Origin: Paenibacillus sp. yr247
GTDB taxonomy: Bacteria; Bacillota; Bacilli; Paenibacillales; NBRC-103111
Length of the DNA: 64,000 bases
Reading direction: 5' to 3'
Assembly (NCBI RefSeq): GCF_900103825.1
Contig: NZ_FNIF01000016.1
Coordinates: forward strand, 43,828 to 107,827
Shown: positions 49,422 through 58,393 of the stretch, in pieces
Numbering within the stretch: position 1 is the first letter of the stretch
Layout of the letters: every line of letters starts with the position of its first letter
Program-made: the position numbers and the translations under genes
Notes under the pieces: generated by a model
Databases searched by the model: none
Seen by the model: only the letters and a program-made list of their open reading frames with translations
What the model was told of the DNA's origin: nothing

Positions 49422-51265
49422 GAAGGAAGACGTTGTCAGGTCAAATTTATACGTACTTTCTAATTGTAATCGTGCTGTCACTTGTATCCGTAGGTGCCTT
49501 TTCTTATGTGCAATCTTCGCAAGCGCTGGACGGCCAGGTAAAACAGTATATGGAGCAAATGATCGACAGCGCGAACTATCAAACAGATAGCTACTTACAG
49601 GCGTATGAGCTGCTTAGCAATGCATTTTCGTCCAACTCCGATGTTCGCGCTTTCATGGAAATTAAGCCCGATGATGCGTATGAGTATTATGTGTATTCGG
49701 ATAAAATCAAGAAGTTTGCACTCGCATCGGTGGAGTCCATCGTCACGTTGTATAAGCAGTTAAACATGATTTATGTGGTGGGCCAGCATGGACGTTCCGT
49801 CATCTATGAGAACCAAAATTTATTTAATTTTGATCCTGTGCTAGTGCAGGAGAAGTATGATAATTTGATGAAAATGACGCCTAGTGATGGCAAGATTGCG
49901 CTGCTGAATATGAGCATACGTGCTGTCGATCAGGGATCGGTCGTGACGATGGCTCGTAAAGTGAGAGGACCTTCTTACGGAGATGAGAATCGCGGAGTAG
50001 TCGCCATTGAGATCAAGCTTACTGAATTGGCGAAAACGTGGGATCGTGTCAGCTTGGGTAAAGATGGATTTTTCTTTATCGTCGATGATACAGGCAACTA
50101 CATCTACCCTCCTTCCATGGGGCAGCGTAAGCCCAATGATGAATTGGCGACACTCGTCCTGGCAAGCGGCAATCAGACGTTTCTTCATAAATACAACGGT
50201 GGAGAACGTATGTTTGTATCGCGGAAATCCGGTTACTCAGATTGGAATCTTGTCGCCTCAATGCCAGTTAAGGAGCTGCGCCGTCCCGCCGATACCATTC
50301 GTACAACGACCATTATCGTTGGTTTGCTTACGTTGGCTGTTGCACTTTGGCTCGCCTACCGTTTCGGCCGTTCAATTATTGCTCCGATACGAGGGCTGAA
50401 AGACAGCATGCGGGAAACGGAAAAAGGAAACTGGCAGTACATCGATGAGATTGACCGAACGGACGAGATCGGTGGACTTATTCACAGCTACAACCTGATG
50501 GTGACGCGCCTATCCGAAATGATTGAACGGGTATATGAGGCCGAGCTGGAGCAGCAGAAGAACCTACTAGAGCTAGGTGAATCGAAGCTTGAACGCCAGC
50601 GGGCTGAATTTCAGTCATTGCAGCTGCAAATCAATCCACACTTTTTATATAACACTTTGGAAACGATCAATTGTTATGCGATTGTTCAGGATTCCAGTGA
50701 AATTACAGAGATTGTAGAAGCGATGGCCTTCATGCTTCGCTACGCTGTACAGACGAATTTGGAAGAAATTACGGTAGCGAATGAGTTGAATCATGTACGC
50801 AATTATATGATTGTTTTGCAGCATCGCACCGGAAAAGAGTTCGAAATTGATGTAGCGATCCCGCCAAGCCTGCTGCTGGAGAAAATGGTCCGGCTGACTT
50901 TGCAGCCGTTGATCGAAAATATTTTTCAACATGCGTTCCCGGATGGTGTTGAATCACACCACTACATTCGCATTGATGCTCGGAAAGAAGGCGGGTTATT
51001 CCAAGTGTTCATCGAGGATAATGGCACAGGCATGAAGCCGGAGAAGCTCGCAGAGCTGCGTACGAAGCTAGAGGAAAACCGCTTGGCCGAACCTGAAGAG
51101 ACAGGCGGTTCTCGGCGAGGCGGCATTGGGTTGATGAACGTCCATCGACGGATTCAAATGGTGTTCGGCGAGGCCTACGGGCTGTCTGTAGACAGCGAAT
51201 GGGGACGCGGCACCTGTGTAACGATGACGATGCCGGAGACGGCGAGGCCTAAGCTGCGTGGGTGA
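49418..51265 (+). CDS. Sensor histidine kinase, YesM-like
   Basis: A 615-aa membrane sensor. N-terminal helix YTYFLIVIVLSLVSVGAFSYV, an extracellular Cache-like sensing region (about residues 35-290), a second helix (IVGLLTLAVALWLAYRF), HAMP (IAPIRGLKDSMRETEKG), and the His_kinase block LQLQINPHFLYNTLETIN with the phospho-acceptor His. The ATP-binding part includes DNGTGM and GIGLMNVHRRIQMVFGE. Start ATG 49418 overlaps the preceding stop (ATGA). It should sense the extracellular sugar or the loaded binding protein. Confidence 0.92.
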   Translation: MRRKTLSGQIYTYFLIVIVLSLVSVGAFSYVQSSQALDGQVKQYMEQMIDSANYQTDSYLQAYELLSNAFSSNSDVRAFMEIKPDDAYEYYVYSDKIKKFALASVESIVTLYKQLNMIYVVGQHGRSVIYENQNLFNFDPVLVQEKYDNLMKMTPSDGKIALLNMSIRAVDQGSVVTMARKVRGPSYGDENRGVVAIEIKLTELAKTWDRVSLGKDGFFFIVDDTGNYIYPPSMGQRKPNDELATLVLASGNQTFLHKYNGGERMFVSRKSGYSDWNLVASMPVKELRRPADTIRTTTIIVGLLTLAVALWLAYRFGRSIIAPIRGLKDSMRETEKGNWQYIDEIDRTDEIGGLIHSYNLMVTRLSEMIERVYEAELEQQKNLLELGESKLERQRAEFQSLQLQINPHFLYNTLETINCYAIVQDSSEITEIVEAMAFMLRYAVQTNLEEITVANELNHVRNYMIVLQHRTGKEFEIDVAIPPSLLLEKMVRLTLQPLIENIFQHAFPDGVESHHYIRIDARKEGGLFQVFIEDNGTGMKPEKLAELRTKLEENRLAEPEETGGSRRGGIGLMNVHRRIQMVFGEAYGLSVDSEWGRGTCVTMTMPETARPKLRG

Positions 51266-51320
51266 GAATACGGAGATTAGCGAGGATAAGCGTGTGAGGG
51301 GAAGGCGTGCTGAACGCTAG

Positions 51321-51512
51321 AATAGCAGATTCCAGCACCTCTTATTTGAGCGATATCAGCAGGGAAATGGCAAATAGAAGCTGCTAGGGACTCTTATTCG
51401 ACTCAAAGATCGTTGAAATTGTATTTTGAGAGAAAATAGCAGTCGCTAGCACCTCTTATTTAAGTGATATCTGCGGAATCGTGGCTAATAGAAGCTGCTA
51501 AAGACCCTTATT
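51321..51512 (+). repeat. Array of four short hairpins (array B)
   Basis: Four copies of a 26-base element of the form AATAG-n-AG-(10)-CTCTTATT (one copy has CCCTTATT), beginning at 51321, 51373, 51435 and 51487. Spacings are 52, 62 and 52 bases. Each folds as AATAGnAG / CTnTTATT with one mismatch. Units 1 and 3, and units 2 and 4, are most alike, so the whole is a 114-base tandem duplication of a two-hairpin unit. It sits between the histidine kinase and SDR genes. Confidence 0.75.
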
Positions 51513-51559
51513 CCACATAAAAAGGCAGATAACGAAACACACTCATGGGAGGAATTCAT

Positions 51560-52327
51560 TTGAATATCAATTTGACGGGGAAAATTGCACTGGTTACAGG
51601 ATCTAATGCAGGGATAGGACGCTCGATTGCACTAGCTTTGGCAAGCAATGGAGCGAAGGTTGGCGTGAACTGCTTGAATAACGTTGCACAAGGGCAAGAA
51701 GTTGTAGCAGCCATTCAAGCAGCGGGCGGCGAAGCCGTTTTGGTGCAAGCGGATGTAACGAATTTGGAGCAAATCGACAGACTCGTTAGTGAAGTAGAGC
51801 AGGCCCTTGGCGGTACGATTGATATTCTGGTGAACAATGCTGGCCATCTCGTACAGCGCGTTGCCAACTCAGAGATGTTTGAAGACATGTACAATCGAAT
51901 TATGGACGTTAATTTGAAGAGCACCGTTTTCATGTCCAAAAGAGTCCTTGCCGGCATGAAAGCGAAGGGTTATGGCCGTATCGTAAATATGACATCGGTT
52001 GCTGCGCATAACGGCGGCGGACCTGGTTCAAGCATATATGCAGCTAGTAAAGCAGCGGTACAAACATTCACCAAGGGCTTAGCGAAAGAAGTAGCGGCAA
52101 GTGGAATTACCGTCAATAACGTATCTCCTGGCTTTATCGGCAATACCATGTTCCACGCGACATTCACGACAGACATAGCACGTCAAGCAACCGTGAACGG
52201 CATTCCGCTGCAGCGTGAAGGAACACCGGATGATGTGGCTGGCGCTGTTCTTTATCTTGTTTCCGATCTGGCAGCCTATGTAACGGGTGAAACGATCGAA
52301 ATCAACGGCGGGATGATGATGCGATGA
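51560..52327 (+). CDS. SDR family NAD(P)-dependent oxidoreductase
   Basis: A 255-aa short-chain dehydrogenase. Cofactor motif TGSNAGIG (about residues 12-19), NNAG near 90, catalytic Ser in VNMTSVAAHNG, and YAASK (Tyr and Lys) near 160. C-terminal GxxLYLVSDLAAYVTGETIEINGG is the classical SDR ending. TTG 51560 is preferred as start (GGGAGGA 6 bases upstream); ATG 51545 overlaps that site. It overlaps the lyase gene by 4 bases. In this locus it probably reduces an unsaturated uronate or keto-sugar product of the lyases, as KduD does; the substrate is inferred. Confidence 0.88.
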   Translation: MNINLTGKIALVTGSNAGIGRSIALALASNGAKVGVNCLNNVAQGQEVVAAIQAAGGEAVLVQADVTNLEQIDRLVSEVEQALGGTIDILVNNAGHLVQRVANSEMFEDMYNRIMDVNLKSTVFMSKRVLAGMKAKGYGRIVNMTSVAAHNGGGPGSSIYAASKAAVQTFTKGLAKEVAASGITVNNVSPGFIGNTMFHATFTTDIARQATVNGIPLQREGTPDDVAGAVLYLVSDLAAYVTGETIEINGGMMMR

Positions 52328-54393
52328 GTACCGCGCTGAGGCTAGGCGAAAAGCTGGGAAAATTGACTTGGGCAGGTCGGACAGCACATATATTGAAAGA
52401 GGAAATCGATAGGCTGCAGCAAACAGGCAGCCTTTCCGTTCCGAAGGAACCTGGGGGTTGGTGGCACCAGTATGTTTGTTCGCGCCATCATACCGAACTG
52501 ATGTTCGATCATATGCAGGCAGATGCATCCGAATTCCTTTGTCCGCACGGCTGCAAAATGGAGGGCGAAGCTTATCGCGGCGCTTGGCTCGTGTTCAAAC
52601 ACCAGTCGCTTGCACGGGTGGCTCTGCAGTCAGCGGCTGTTTATGCAACGCTTGGCGATGAGTCGTACGCGTTGATTAGTAAAAGGCTGCTCGTTGAATA
52701 TGCCGAGCAGTTTCCGCTTTATCCCGTGCATCCGGAAGCACAGAGCTGGATGCTAAAGGGGCGTGCTTTTCACCAGGCGCTGACGGAGGCGATCTGGTCC
52801 ACAACGTTAATTCGCGCTTATCTGTTATTGCGCGATGAGGGTGTCGTGTTCGAGGCGAAGGAGCAAGCGGCGATCGACGCCTTCCTGGGTCTGCTCGCAG
52901 GGAGTATGGAAGAATACCGCCACATCCTGATTCATGAGCGGAACAATGCGGAGAACAATTACACCGCATGGCTGAACGCGTCATTATCTTGTGTCTATGC
53001 CGCTCGCGGAGAGCAAGCGACGCTGGAAGCGCTAATTGAAGGCCAAGGCGGCTTCAAGCACCACCTATCGATCGGCGTGAAAGCGGATCAAGTGGAGTTT
53101 GAGGGAAGCACGTACTATCACGTATTCGTGCTTCGTGCGTACTTGATCTCTGCTGAGATGGCGCAGCGATTCGGCATCGATCTCTACGCCACCGTTGGCG
53201 CAGACGGCCAATCCATGCGCGGCATGCTTGAGGCGCTGGCCGATCTGGCCGACGACCAGGGCGCCTTGCCCGCGCTTCATGACGGACCGCTCGCACGTGA
53301 TCCCTACGCCCGCGAGATCGCCGAGATCGCCGAGCAGGGGCTCGCGATCTATGGCATCGCCGGCCTCGCGCCGGTCCTGCGCGAAGCGTACCGGCAGCTA
53401 GACGCTGCCGGTGGCGAGCAGCTGGAGGCGCTGCTCTACGGCGCTGGCGAGGCCGCTGACCGCGCGCCTGCCCTTGAGCCGCGTCGCTCGCGGCTCTGGC
53501 CGAACGCCGGCTTCGTCATTGGCCGCGTTGCCGGGAACCCGCTATCGTTCCTCGCCGATTTCGGCGAGCACGGCGGTTCCCACGGCCATTACGACAAGCT
53601 GCATCTGACGGTGATGCACCCGGACCAAACCCTGACGCCCGATTTCGGGATGGTGCCTTACGGCTCGCCCATGCGGAAATCGTGGTTTGCCGAAACCGCC
53701 AGCCACAATACCGTGTCGCTGGATGGCAGATCACAAGCGCCGCATGAAGGGCGCTGTGTCCGCTATGAGGCTACAGATACGACCGTGTACACATGGCTGC
53801 AGTCTACAGAAGCCTACGAGGGCTGCACGATGAATCGCCATTTGCTGCTGACCGGCGATTGGCTGTTGGATTGGTTCCAGGTCGAGCTTACAGGCGATGA
53901 GCCAAAGAGCATCGAGTGGTGGATGCATCCTGCCGTCTCACTTCAATCCCAGCAGCAGATGCAAGGGAAAGAAGCAGTTTACAAACTTCTCATCCAAGAG
54001 AAGGATGCAGCCACTGTCTCTGAGCAAGAACTGCCCATCACCGGTCAATTTGTGCCGGGTGATGCCGTCGACAAAAGCGGTGCTGCTCAGCTGCACATGT
54101 CTTACGCGTTAGGGTCAGACGCATTCGTGTTCCATACGGCGCTTGTACAGCCGGACGACGAGTTTCTCGCTGTGCGAACACCGGGTGACTCCGTTGACCC
54201 GAGTAAGTCGCTCACGGCGATACTCCATCGTCGGAACGACCGTTGTGCTGACTTCATACACGCTTACCGTGCAGGCAGCCAAGCGGAGTTAACTCGCGTT
54301 TCCGCTCAGGAAATTGTCGTTTCGGTACCCGGACAGTCAAATAGCTCCATACGCATTCAATTAACGAAAGATAAAGGCTTGCTTTTCACTTAG
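52324..54393 (+). CDS. Heparinase II/III family polysaccharide lyase, first copy
   Basis: A 689-aa protein with an alpha-helical toroid first half (HQALTEAIWSTTLIRAYLLL, NNAENNYTAWLNASLSCVYAAR) and a beta-sandwich second half containing the heparinase II/III block. That block includes FLADFGEHGGSHGHYDKLHLTVM, with GSHGHYDKL carrying the conserved His, and SHNTVSLDG. No signal peptide, so it acts in the cytoplasm on imported oligosaccharides. A short CxxH/CPHGC pair near residues 52-78 may bind metal. The middle (53.2-53.6 kb) is markedly more GC-rich than the rest. Cotranscribed with the SDR and the next lyase. Candidate substrates are uronic-acid-containing glycans. Confidence 0.87.
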   Translation: MSTALRLGEKLGKLTWAGRTAHILKEEIDRLQQTGSLSVPKEPGGWWHQYVCSRHHTELMFDHMQADASEFLCPHGCKMEGEAYRGAWLVFKHQSLARVALQSAAVYATLGDESYALISKRLLVEYAEQFPLYPVHPEAQSWMLKGRAFHQALTEAIWSTTLIRAYLLLRDEGVVFEAKEQAAIDAFLGLLAGSMEEYRHILIHERNNAENNYTAWLNASLSCVYAARGEQATLEALIEGQGGFKHHLSIGVKADQVEFEGSTYYHVFVLRAYLISAEMAQRFGIDLYATVGADGQSMRGMLEALADLADDQGALPALHDGPLARDPYAREIAEIAEQGLAIYGIAGLAPVLREAYRQLDAAGGEQLEALLYGAGEAADRAPALEPRRSRLWPNAGFVIGRVAGNPLSFLADFGEHGGSHGHYDKLHLTVMHPDQTLTPDFGMVPYGSPMRKSWFAETASHNTVSLDGRSQAPHEGRCVRYEATDTTVYTWLQSTEAYEGCTMNRHLLLTGDWLLDWFQVELTGDEPKSIEWWMHPAVSLQSQQQMQGKEAVYKLLIQEKDAATVSEQELPITGQFVPGDAVDKSGAAQLHMSYALGSDAFVFHTALVQPDDEFLAVRTPGDSVDPSKSLTAILHRRNDRCADFIHAYRAGSQAELTRVSAQEIVVSVPGQSNSSIRIQLTKDKGLLFT

Positions 54394-54416
54394 GGAACCC
54401 CGGGAGGAGAATGGAT

Positions 54417-56720
54417 ATGACTACACTGTCGCCATTATACGAACCGCAGAGCGGCGTACTAACCGTACAATATGAACCGAATGAGCAAACTGTATTGCTG
54501 GAAAACCCACCTCGCTTCACTTGGATTCCGGCACAACTGGAGCATGATCGCTATGTGCTGCAAATCTCGCATTCGGATGCTTTCGCTAAGCCTGACACGC
54601 AGACGATTGGGCCGATTCCTTATAACTTATATACACCCGATGACGCGCTAAAGCCAGGTACTTACTTCTGGCGATACGCACTTATCCAAGAAGATGGATC
54701 TCAAACCGCTTGGAGCCTCGTACGGCGCTTCGAAGTGCCAGCCGATTTACCGGAGACTCCACTTCCTAGCAGAGAGCGCCGCTACGCTGAAGCAACCGCC
54801 CAGCATCCTAGATTATGGCTGCAGTCCGCTGAGCTTGATGCTTTCCGCAGCCAACTGGCTGAAGATCCCGCTTATTGTGGATTCGATGTCTTCTATGAAA
54901 AGTCCGTTAAGCCATGGATCAATCGGGAACTGATCGCTGAGCCCCTGCCGTATCCCGGAAATAAGCGCGTAGCCAATCTATGGCGCCAAATGTACATGGA
55001 CACGCAAGAAGTCCTTTACGCAGTTCGTCACCTAGCGGTGGCTGGAGTGATTTTGGCAGACCAAGCGCTGCTGGACCGCGCGAAAACGTGGCTGCTTCAC
55101 ATCTGCACATGGGACTTGAACGGTACGACAAGCCGTGATTACAACGATGAGGCCTCCTTCCGTATGGCTGGAGCTATCGCATGGGGCTATGACTGGCTCC
55201 ACGCTCTGTTAACCAAGAATGAACGTAAGCTGGTACAGCAAGTTCTACTCTCACGTACGCGTCAAATTGCTGGGCACGTCACCCAGCATTCGAAGATTCA
55301 TCACGTGCCGTTCGACAGCCACGCCGTTCGCTCTCTTTCGAGCGTTCTTGTACCGTGCTGCATCGCCTTGTTAGAGGAAGAGCCGGAAGTCCGCGAGTGG
55401 CTCGATTATACCCTTGAATACTATGCGTGTTTATATTCACCATGGGGCGGACCGGACGGAGGCTGGGCGGAGGGTCCGATGTATTGGACGACCGGGATGG
55501 CTTTTGTCACGGAAGCGATGAATTTGCTGAAGAAATATACGGGCATCAACTTTTATAAAAGACCCTTTTTCGCCAAAACCGGCGATTTCCCGCTCTATGC
55601 ATTCAGTCCGGATACCCTTCGCGCAAGCTTTGGTGATCAGTCAACGCTTGGCGATCCGGTTAGCTTGAAAACGGGCTTCAACATCCGCCAATTCGCAGGC
55701 GTGACGGGTAATGGATTGTACCAGTGGTATTTTGAGCGGGTTCGTGAGACAGATACCGATTCCGAAATGAAATTTTACAACTACGGTTGGTGGGATTTTC
55801 GTTTCGATGAAATGGTGTACCGCCATGATTATACGCAGGTAGAAGCGATTGCTCCAACCGATGCGAATATCGAGCCGGTCAAATGGTTCCGCGACATTGG
55901 TTGGGTGGCCTTTCACTCGCAAATGGCCGATCCGGAGCGTCACATCATGCTGCTGACGAAGAGCAGCAAATACGGCTCCGTCAGCCACAGCCACGGTGAC
56001 CAAAACGCCTTCCTGCTGCACGCTTACGGGGAGCCGCTTGCCATTGAGAGCGGTTATTACGTGGCATTCAGCAGCACAATGCACATGAACTGGCGCAGAC
56101 AGACGCGCTCAACGAACAACATCCTGATCGATGGTCATGGTCAATATGCGGAGAAAAATAAAGTGCTGAACATGGCTGCGTCAGGCGTCGTCGAGATTGC
56201 CGAGCAGCGTAAGGGCTGCGGTTATTCCCGCAGCAATGCAACCGCAGCATACAAGGAGCACGTTCCTTATCTGGATCGTTACGTTCGCGAGCTTTACTTT
56301 TTTGGCACTTACGTCGTTGTTGTTGACCACATCGACCTGTCGCAGACTGGCTCTGTCGACTGGCTGTTCCAGACGCTTTATGAAATGAAGCTGAATGGAC
56401 AGACCTTCAAAGTCCAGGGCCAAAAGGCTGATATGGACGGTCGTTTCGTCTATTGCTCCTCTGGTGACCTGGAACTGTCCCAGCATCAAGGCTTTACGGA
56501 CGTTGATCCGGCCGAAATCGAGGGATTGCCGCTGCATTGGCACCTCAAGGCAACGACCAGGCCGGCGCGCAGCCACCGTATGGCTACACTCCTCGTGCCG
56601 ATTAAGCACGGCGAGCCGAAATATGTGTCCTACTTCATGGACGATCAAGGATTCGACACGCATATTTATTTCACCGAAGACGGCGTCACCAACAAAGTCG
56701 AGGTTCCGAAGGCCTACTAG
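54417..56720 (+). CDS. DUF4962/heparinase II/III family polysaccharide lyase, second copy
   Basis: A 767-aa protein. Residues 1-125 form a fibronectin-like DUF4962 N-domain (LLENPPRFTWIPAQLEHDRY, TYFWRYALIQEDGSQTAW). The helical toroid follows (AGAIAWGYDWLHALLTKNER). The C-terminal heparinase II/III beta-sandwich has YGSVSHSHGDQNAFLLHAYG with conserved His, and STNNILIDGHGQ. This layout matches PL21-type heparinase II-like enzymes. No signal peptide. Of two ATGs, 54417 has GGAGG at the better distance. It lies 24 bases after the first lyase and before a terminator, so the locus ends here. Confidence 0.88.
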   Translation: MTTLSPLYEPQSGVLTVQYEPNEQTVLLENPPRFTWIPAQLEHDRYVLQISHSDAFAKPDTQTIGPIPYNLYTPDDALKPGTYFWRYALIQEDGSQTAWSLVRRFEVPADLPETPLPSRERRYAEATAQHPRLWLQSAELDAFRSQLAEDPAYCGFDVFYEKSVKPWINRELIAEPLPYPGNKRVANLWRQMYMDTQEVLYAVRHLAVAGVILADQALLDRAKTWLLHICTWDLNGTTSRDYNDEASFRMAGAIAWGYDWLHALLTKNERKLVQQVLLSRTRQIAGHVTQHSKIHHVPFDSHAVRSLSSVLVPCCIALLEEEPEVREWLDYTLEYYACLYSPWGGPDGGWAEGPMYWTTGMAFVTEAMNLLKKYTGINFYKRPFFAKTGDFPLYAFSPDTLRASFGDQSTLGDPVSLKTGFNIRQFAGVTGNGLYQWYFERVRETDTDSEMKFYNYGWWDFRFDEMVYRHDYTQVEAIAPTDANIEPVKWFRDIGWVAFHSQMADPERHIMLLTKSSKYGSVSHSHGDQNAFLLHAYGEPLAIESGYYVAFSSTMHMNWRRQTRSTNNILIDGHGQYAEKNKVLNMAASGVVEIAEQRKGCGYSRSNATAAYKEHVPYLDRYVRELYFFGTYVVVVDHIDLSQTGSVDWLFQTLYEMKLNGQTFKVQGQKADMDGRFVYCSSGDLELSQHQGFTDVDPAEIEGLPLHWHLKATTRPARSHRMATLLVPIKHGEPKYVSYFMDDQGFDTHIYFTEDGVTNKVEVPKAY

Positions 56721-56749
56721 TCTCTCGCAACATGCACTCATCTTCAAAG

Positions 56750-56790
56750 CAGCCCCCTGGCATTGGCAAGGGGGCTGTTTGATTTCTTTT
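56750..56790 (+). terminator. Terminator of the polysaccharide-utilisation operon
   Basis: CAGCCCCCT / AGGGGGCTG perfect 9-bp stem with a 10-base loop, followed by TTTGATTTCTTTT. Confidence 0.9.
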
Positions 56791-56802
56791 ATGTTGGCGT
56801 AA

Positions 56803-57963
56803 TTAATTTTGTTGGTTTACAGGTTTACCATTTTGGAACATGCCTTTAAATTTCACGGAACCGTCGGAATTATATTGCGTTCCTTGGCCATCCCATTTAT
56901 TACCTTTCCACTGACCCTCGTAAATAAGCTTTCCATTTTCGGCGTACACCTTAGCATTTCCATTGAGAAGCCCGTTATGGTACTCACCCTCGAATTTCAA
57001 CTTTCCGCTTTGATAGTACAATTTACCAGGTCCTTCAGCTTTGCCGTCTTTGAATGTGCCTTCGAACTGTAATTTTCCATTGTCATAGTAGGCTTTACCA
57101 TTTCCAGAGTACAAGTTGTTGTGGAACTGTCCTTCGTGGTTCAAAGTGCCATTTGCTCGGTATGTTTTTCCTTCCCCTTCGTACGATCCGTCATTCAAGG
57201 AACCAATGTAATAATCGCCATTTTCATACACTTTTTTGCCTTGTCCGGTAATTTTGCTATCGACGAATGTGGCGTCGTACCAGACGGAACCGTTTTCCCG
57301 ATACAGCATACCATGGCCATTCATTTTTCCTTGACTCCACTCACCGACATAATATTTCTGCCCGCCTTTGTAATAGAGCGTGCCGTTACCATCGATCAAA
57401 TTGTTCTTAAAGTCACCTTCAAACAGCAATTTACCATTTACAATGAGTTTTCCTAGACCCTGGCGAATGCCATTCACAGTTTCTCCATCGTATGTAACAG
57501 TTAGGTTAGTATCGTTTAGGCTGCTTTGTATATAGTCTCCAGGCTTTGTACGAATGTAGACAGAGCGAACTTTGTCATCCCAATACACAATTTTACCAGA
57601 GGCTTCACTTATCACTCGCAAAGGGATAAAGGTGCTTCCATCTATAATTTTCGGAGCAGTAGAAAGCTTTAAGGTAGAAGTATTGATCTGGGCAGATGTA
57701 CTCCCGATTTGCATTTGAACGGAGAGCTTATCTTTAGTTCCTTTGACAGTCTGAGTGCTAGGATCCCATTGAACAGCAATTCCAAGCTTTTCGAAGATAG
57801 CGCGGAAAGGAACAATCGTCGCTCCATTATCAATCATGGCAGGCACATCGAAAATGAGTTGTTCGCCGTCCAGATAGACCGGAACCGAGTCATCGGCGAA
57901 AACTTGACTGCTGAGGCAGAATAATAGGGTTAGGAAAAATAGGAAAGCACTTATTTTTTTCAT
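56803..57963 (-). CDS. Secreted stalk-domain protein with MORN repeats
   Basis: A 386-aa exported protein. Signal peptide MKKISAFLFFLTLLFCLSSQ ... VFA (about 1-23), then a copper-amine-oxidase-N-type stalk domain (PVYLDGEQLIFDVPAMIDNG, PFRAIFEKLGIAVQWD, STFIPLRVISEASGKIVYWD; about 28-145), then about ten MORN-like repeats. The repeats follow the pattern G-x-G-K-x-Y-x-x-G-x-x-x-Y-E-G-x-x (for example GPGKLYYQSGKLKFEGEYHNG). Related repeats occur in YwqK-type antitoxins. Start 57963 follows CAGGAGGATAAC; the longer frame to 58245 has no site. Divergent from the RHS gene, so it may be functionally linked. Confidence 0.87.
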   Translation of the reverse strand: MKKISAFLFFLTLLFCLSSQVFADDSVPVYLDGEQLIFDVPAMIDNGATIVPFRAIFEKLGIAVQWDPSTQTVKGTKDKLSVQMQIGSTSAQINTSTLKLSTAPKIIDGSTFIPLRVISEASGKIVYWDDKVRSVYIRTKPGDYIQSSLNDTNLTVTYDGETVNGIRQGLGKLIVNGKLLFEGDFKNNLIDGNGTLYYKGGQKYYVGEWSQGKMNGHGMLYRENGSVWYDATFVDSKITGQGKKVYENGDYYIGSLNDGSYEGEGKTYRANGTLNHEGQFHNNLYSGNGKAYYDNGKLQFEGTFKDGKAEGPGKLYYQSGKLKFEGEYHNGLLNGNAKVYAENGKLIYEGQWKGNKWDGQGTQYNSDGSVKFKGMFQNGKPVNQQN

Positions 57964-58211
57964 AGTTATCCTCCTGTTGGGTCGTGGATGAATGGAGAAT
58001 ATTGTAGGAAAATGTTGTAAATCTCTCTCGGCACGTATTGTACCATAGGTACATATTCCTAGCAATAAAAAAGTAAAAAGAAGAAAATAAATCAAATTTA
58101 CCAATTTTTGTGTGGAAAATACATGGATTGAATGATATGATCCACTTAAGAATGGGTATAAATGGCTATTGTTGTAATCTCTCAAATAAAAACAAAATAG
58201 AACACGTATCG

Positions 58212-58296
58212 ACAATAGCAAATTCGTTGAAAGACGAAGACGCAAAGCTATGGGTCTAAAGTCTTGTGAACAAGACTATGATCGCCAAGCTGCCGA
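58212..58296 (+). promoter_or_regulatory. Second cyclic di-GMP-I (GEMM-I) riboswitch
   Basis: Aptamer hallmarks: GCAAATTCG, GAAA tetraloop, GACGCAAAGCTATGGGTCTA, a variable P3 stem (AGTCTTGTGAACAAGACT), ATGATCGCC and GCTGCCG. It shares most conserved positions with the 7.5-kb copy. GACAATAGCAA (58211-58221) is perfectly complementary to TTGCTATTGTC (58363-58373), directly before the RHS ribosome-binding site. Part of it (TAGC) is also needed for the aptamer closing stem with GCTG (58289-58292), so the two pairings exclude each other. Confidence 0.9.
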
Positions 58297-58393
58297 AATA
58301 TGTGCAACTCCTTTTCCTGGATTAGTAGTAGTAAGCACATTTGCGTCACGCTTTTAATGGGCTTGCTATTGTCAGGGAAAGGGGTTTTTTGGT

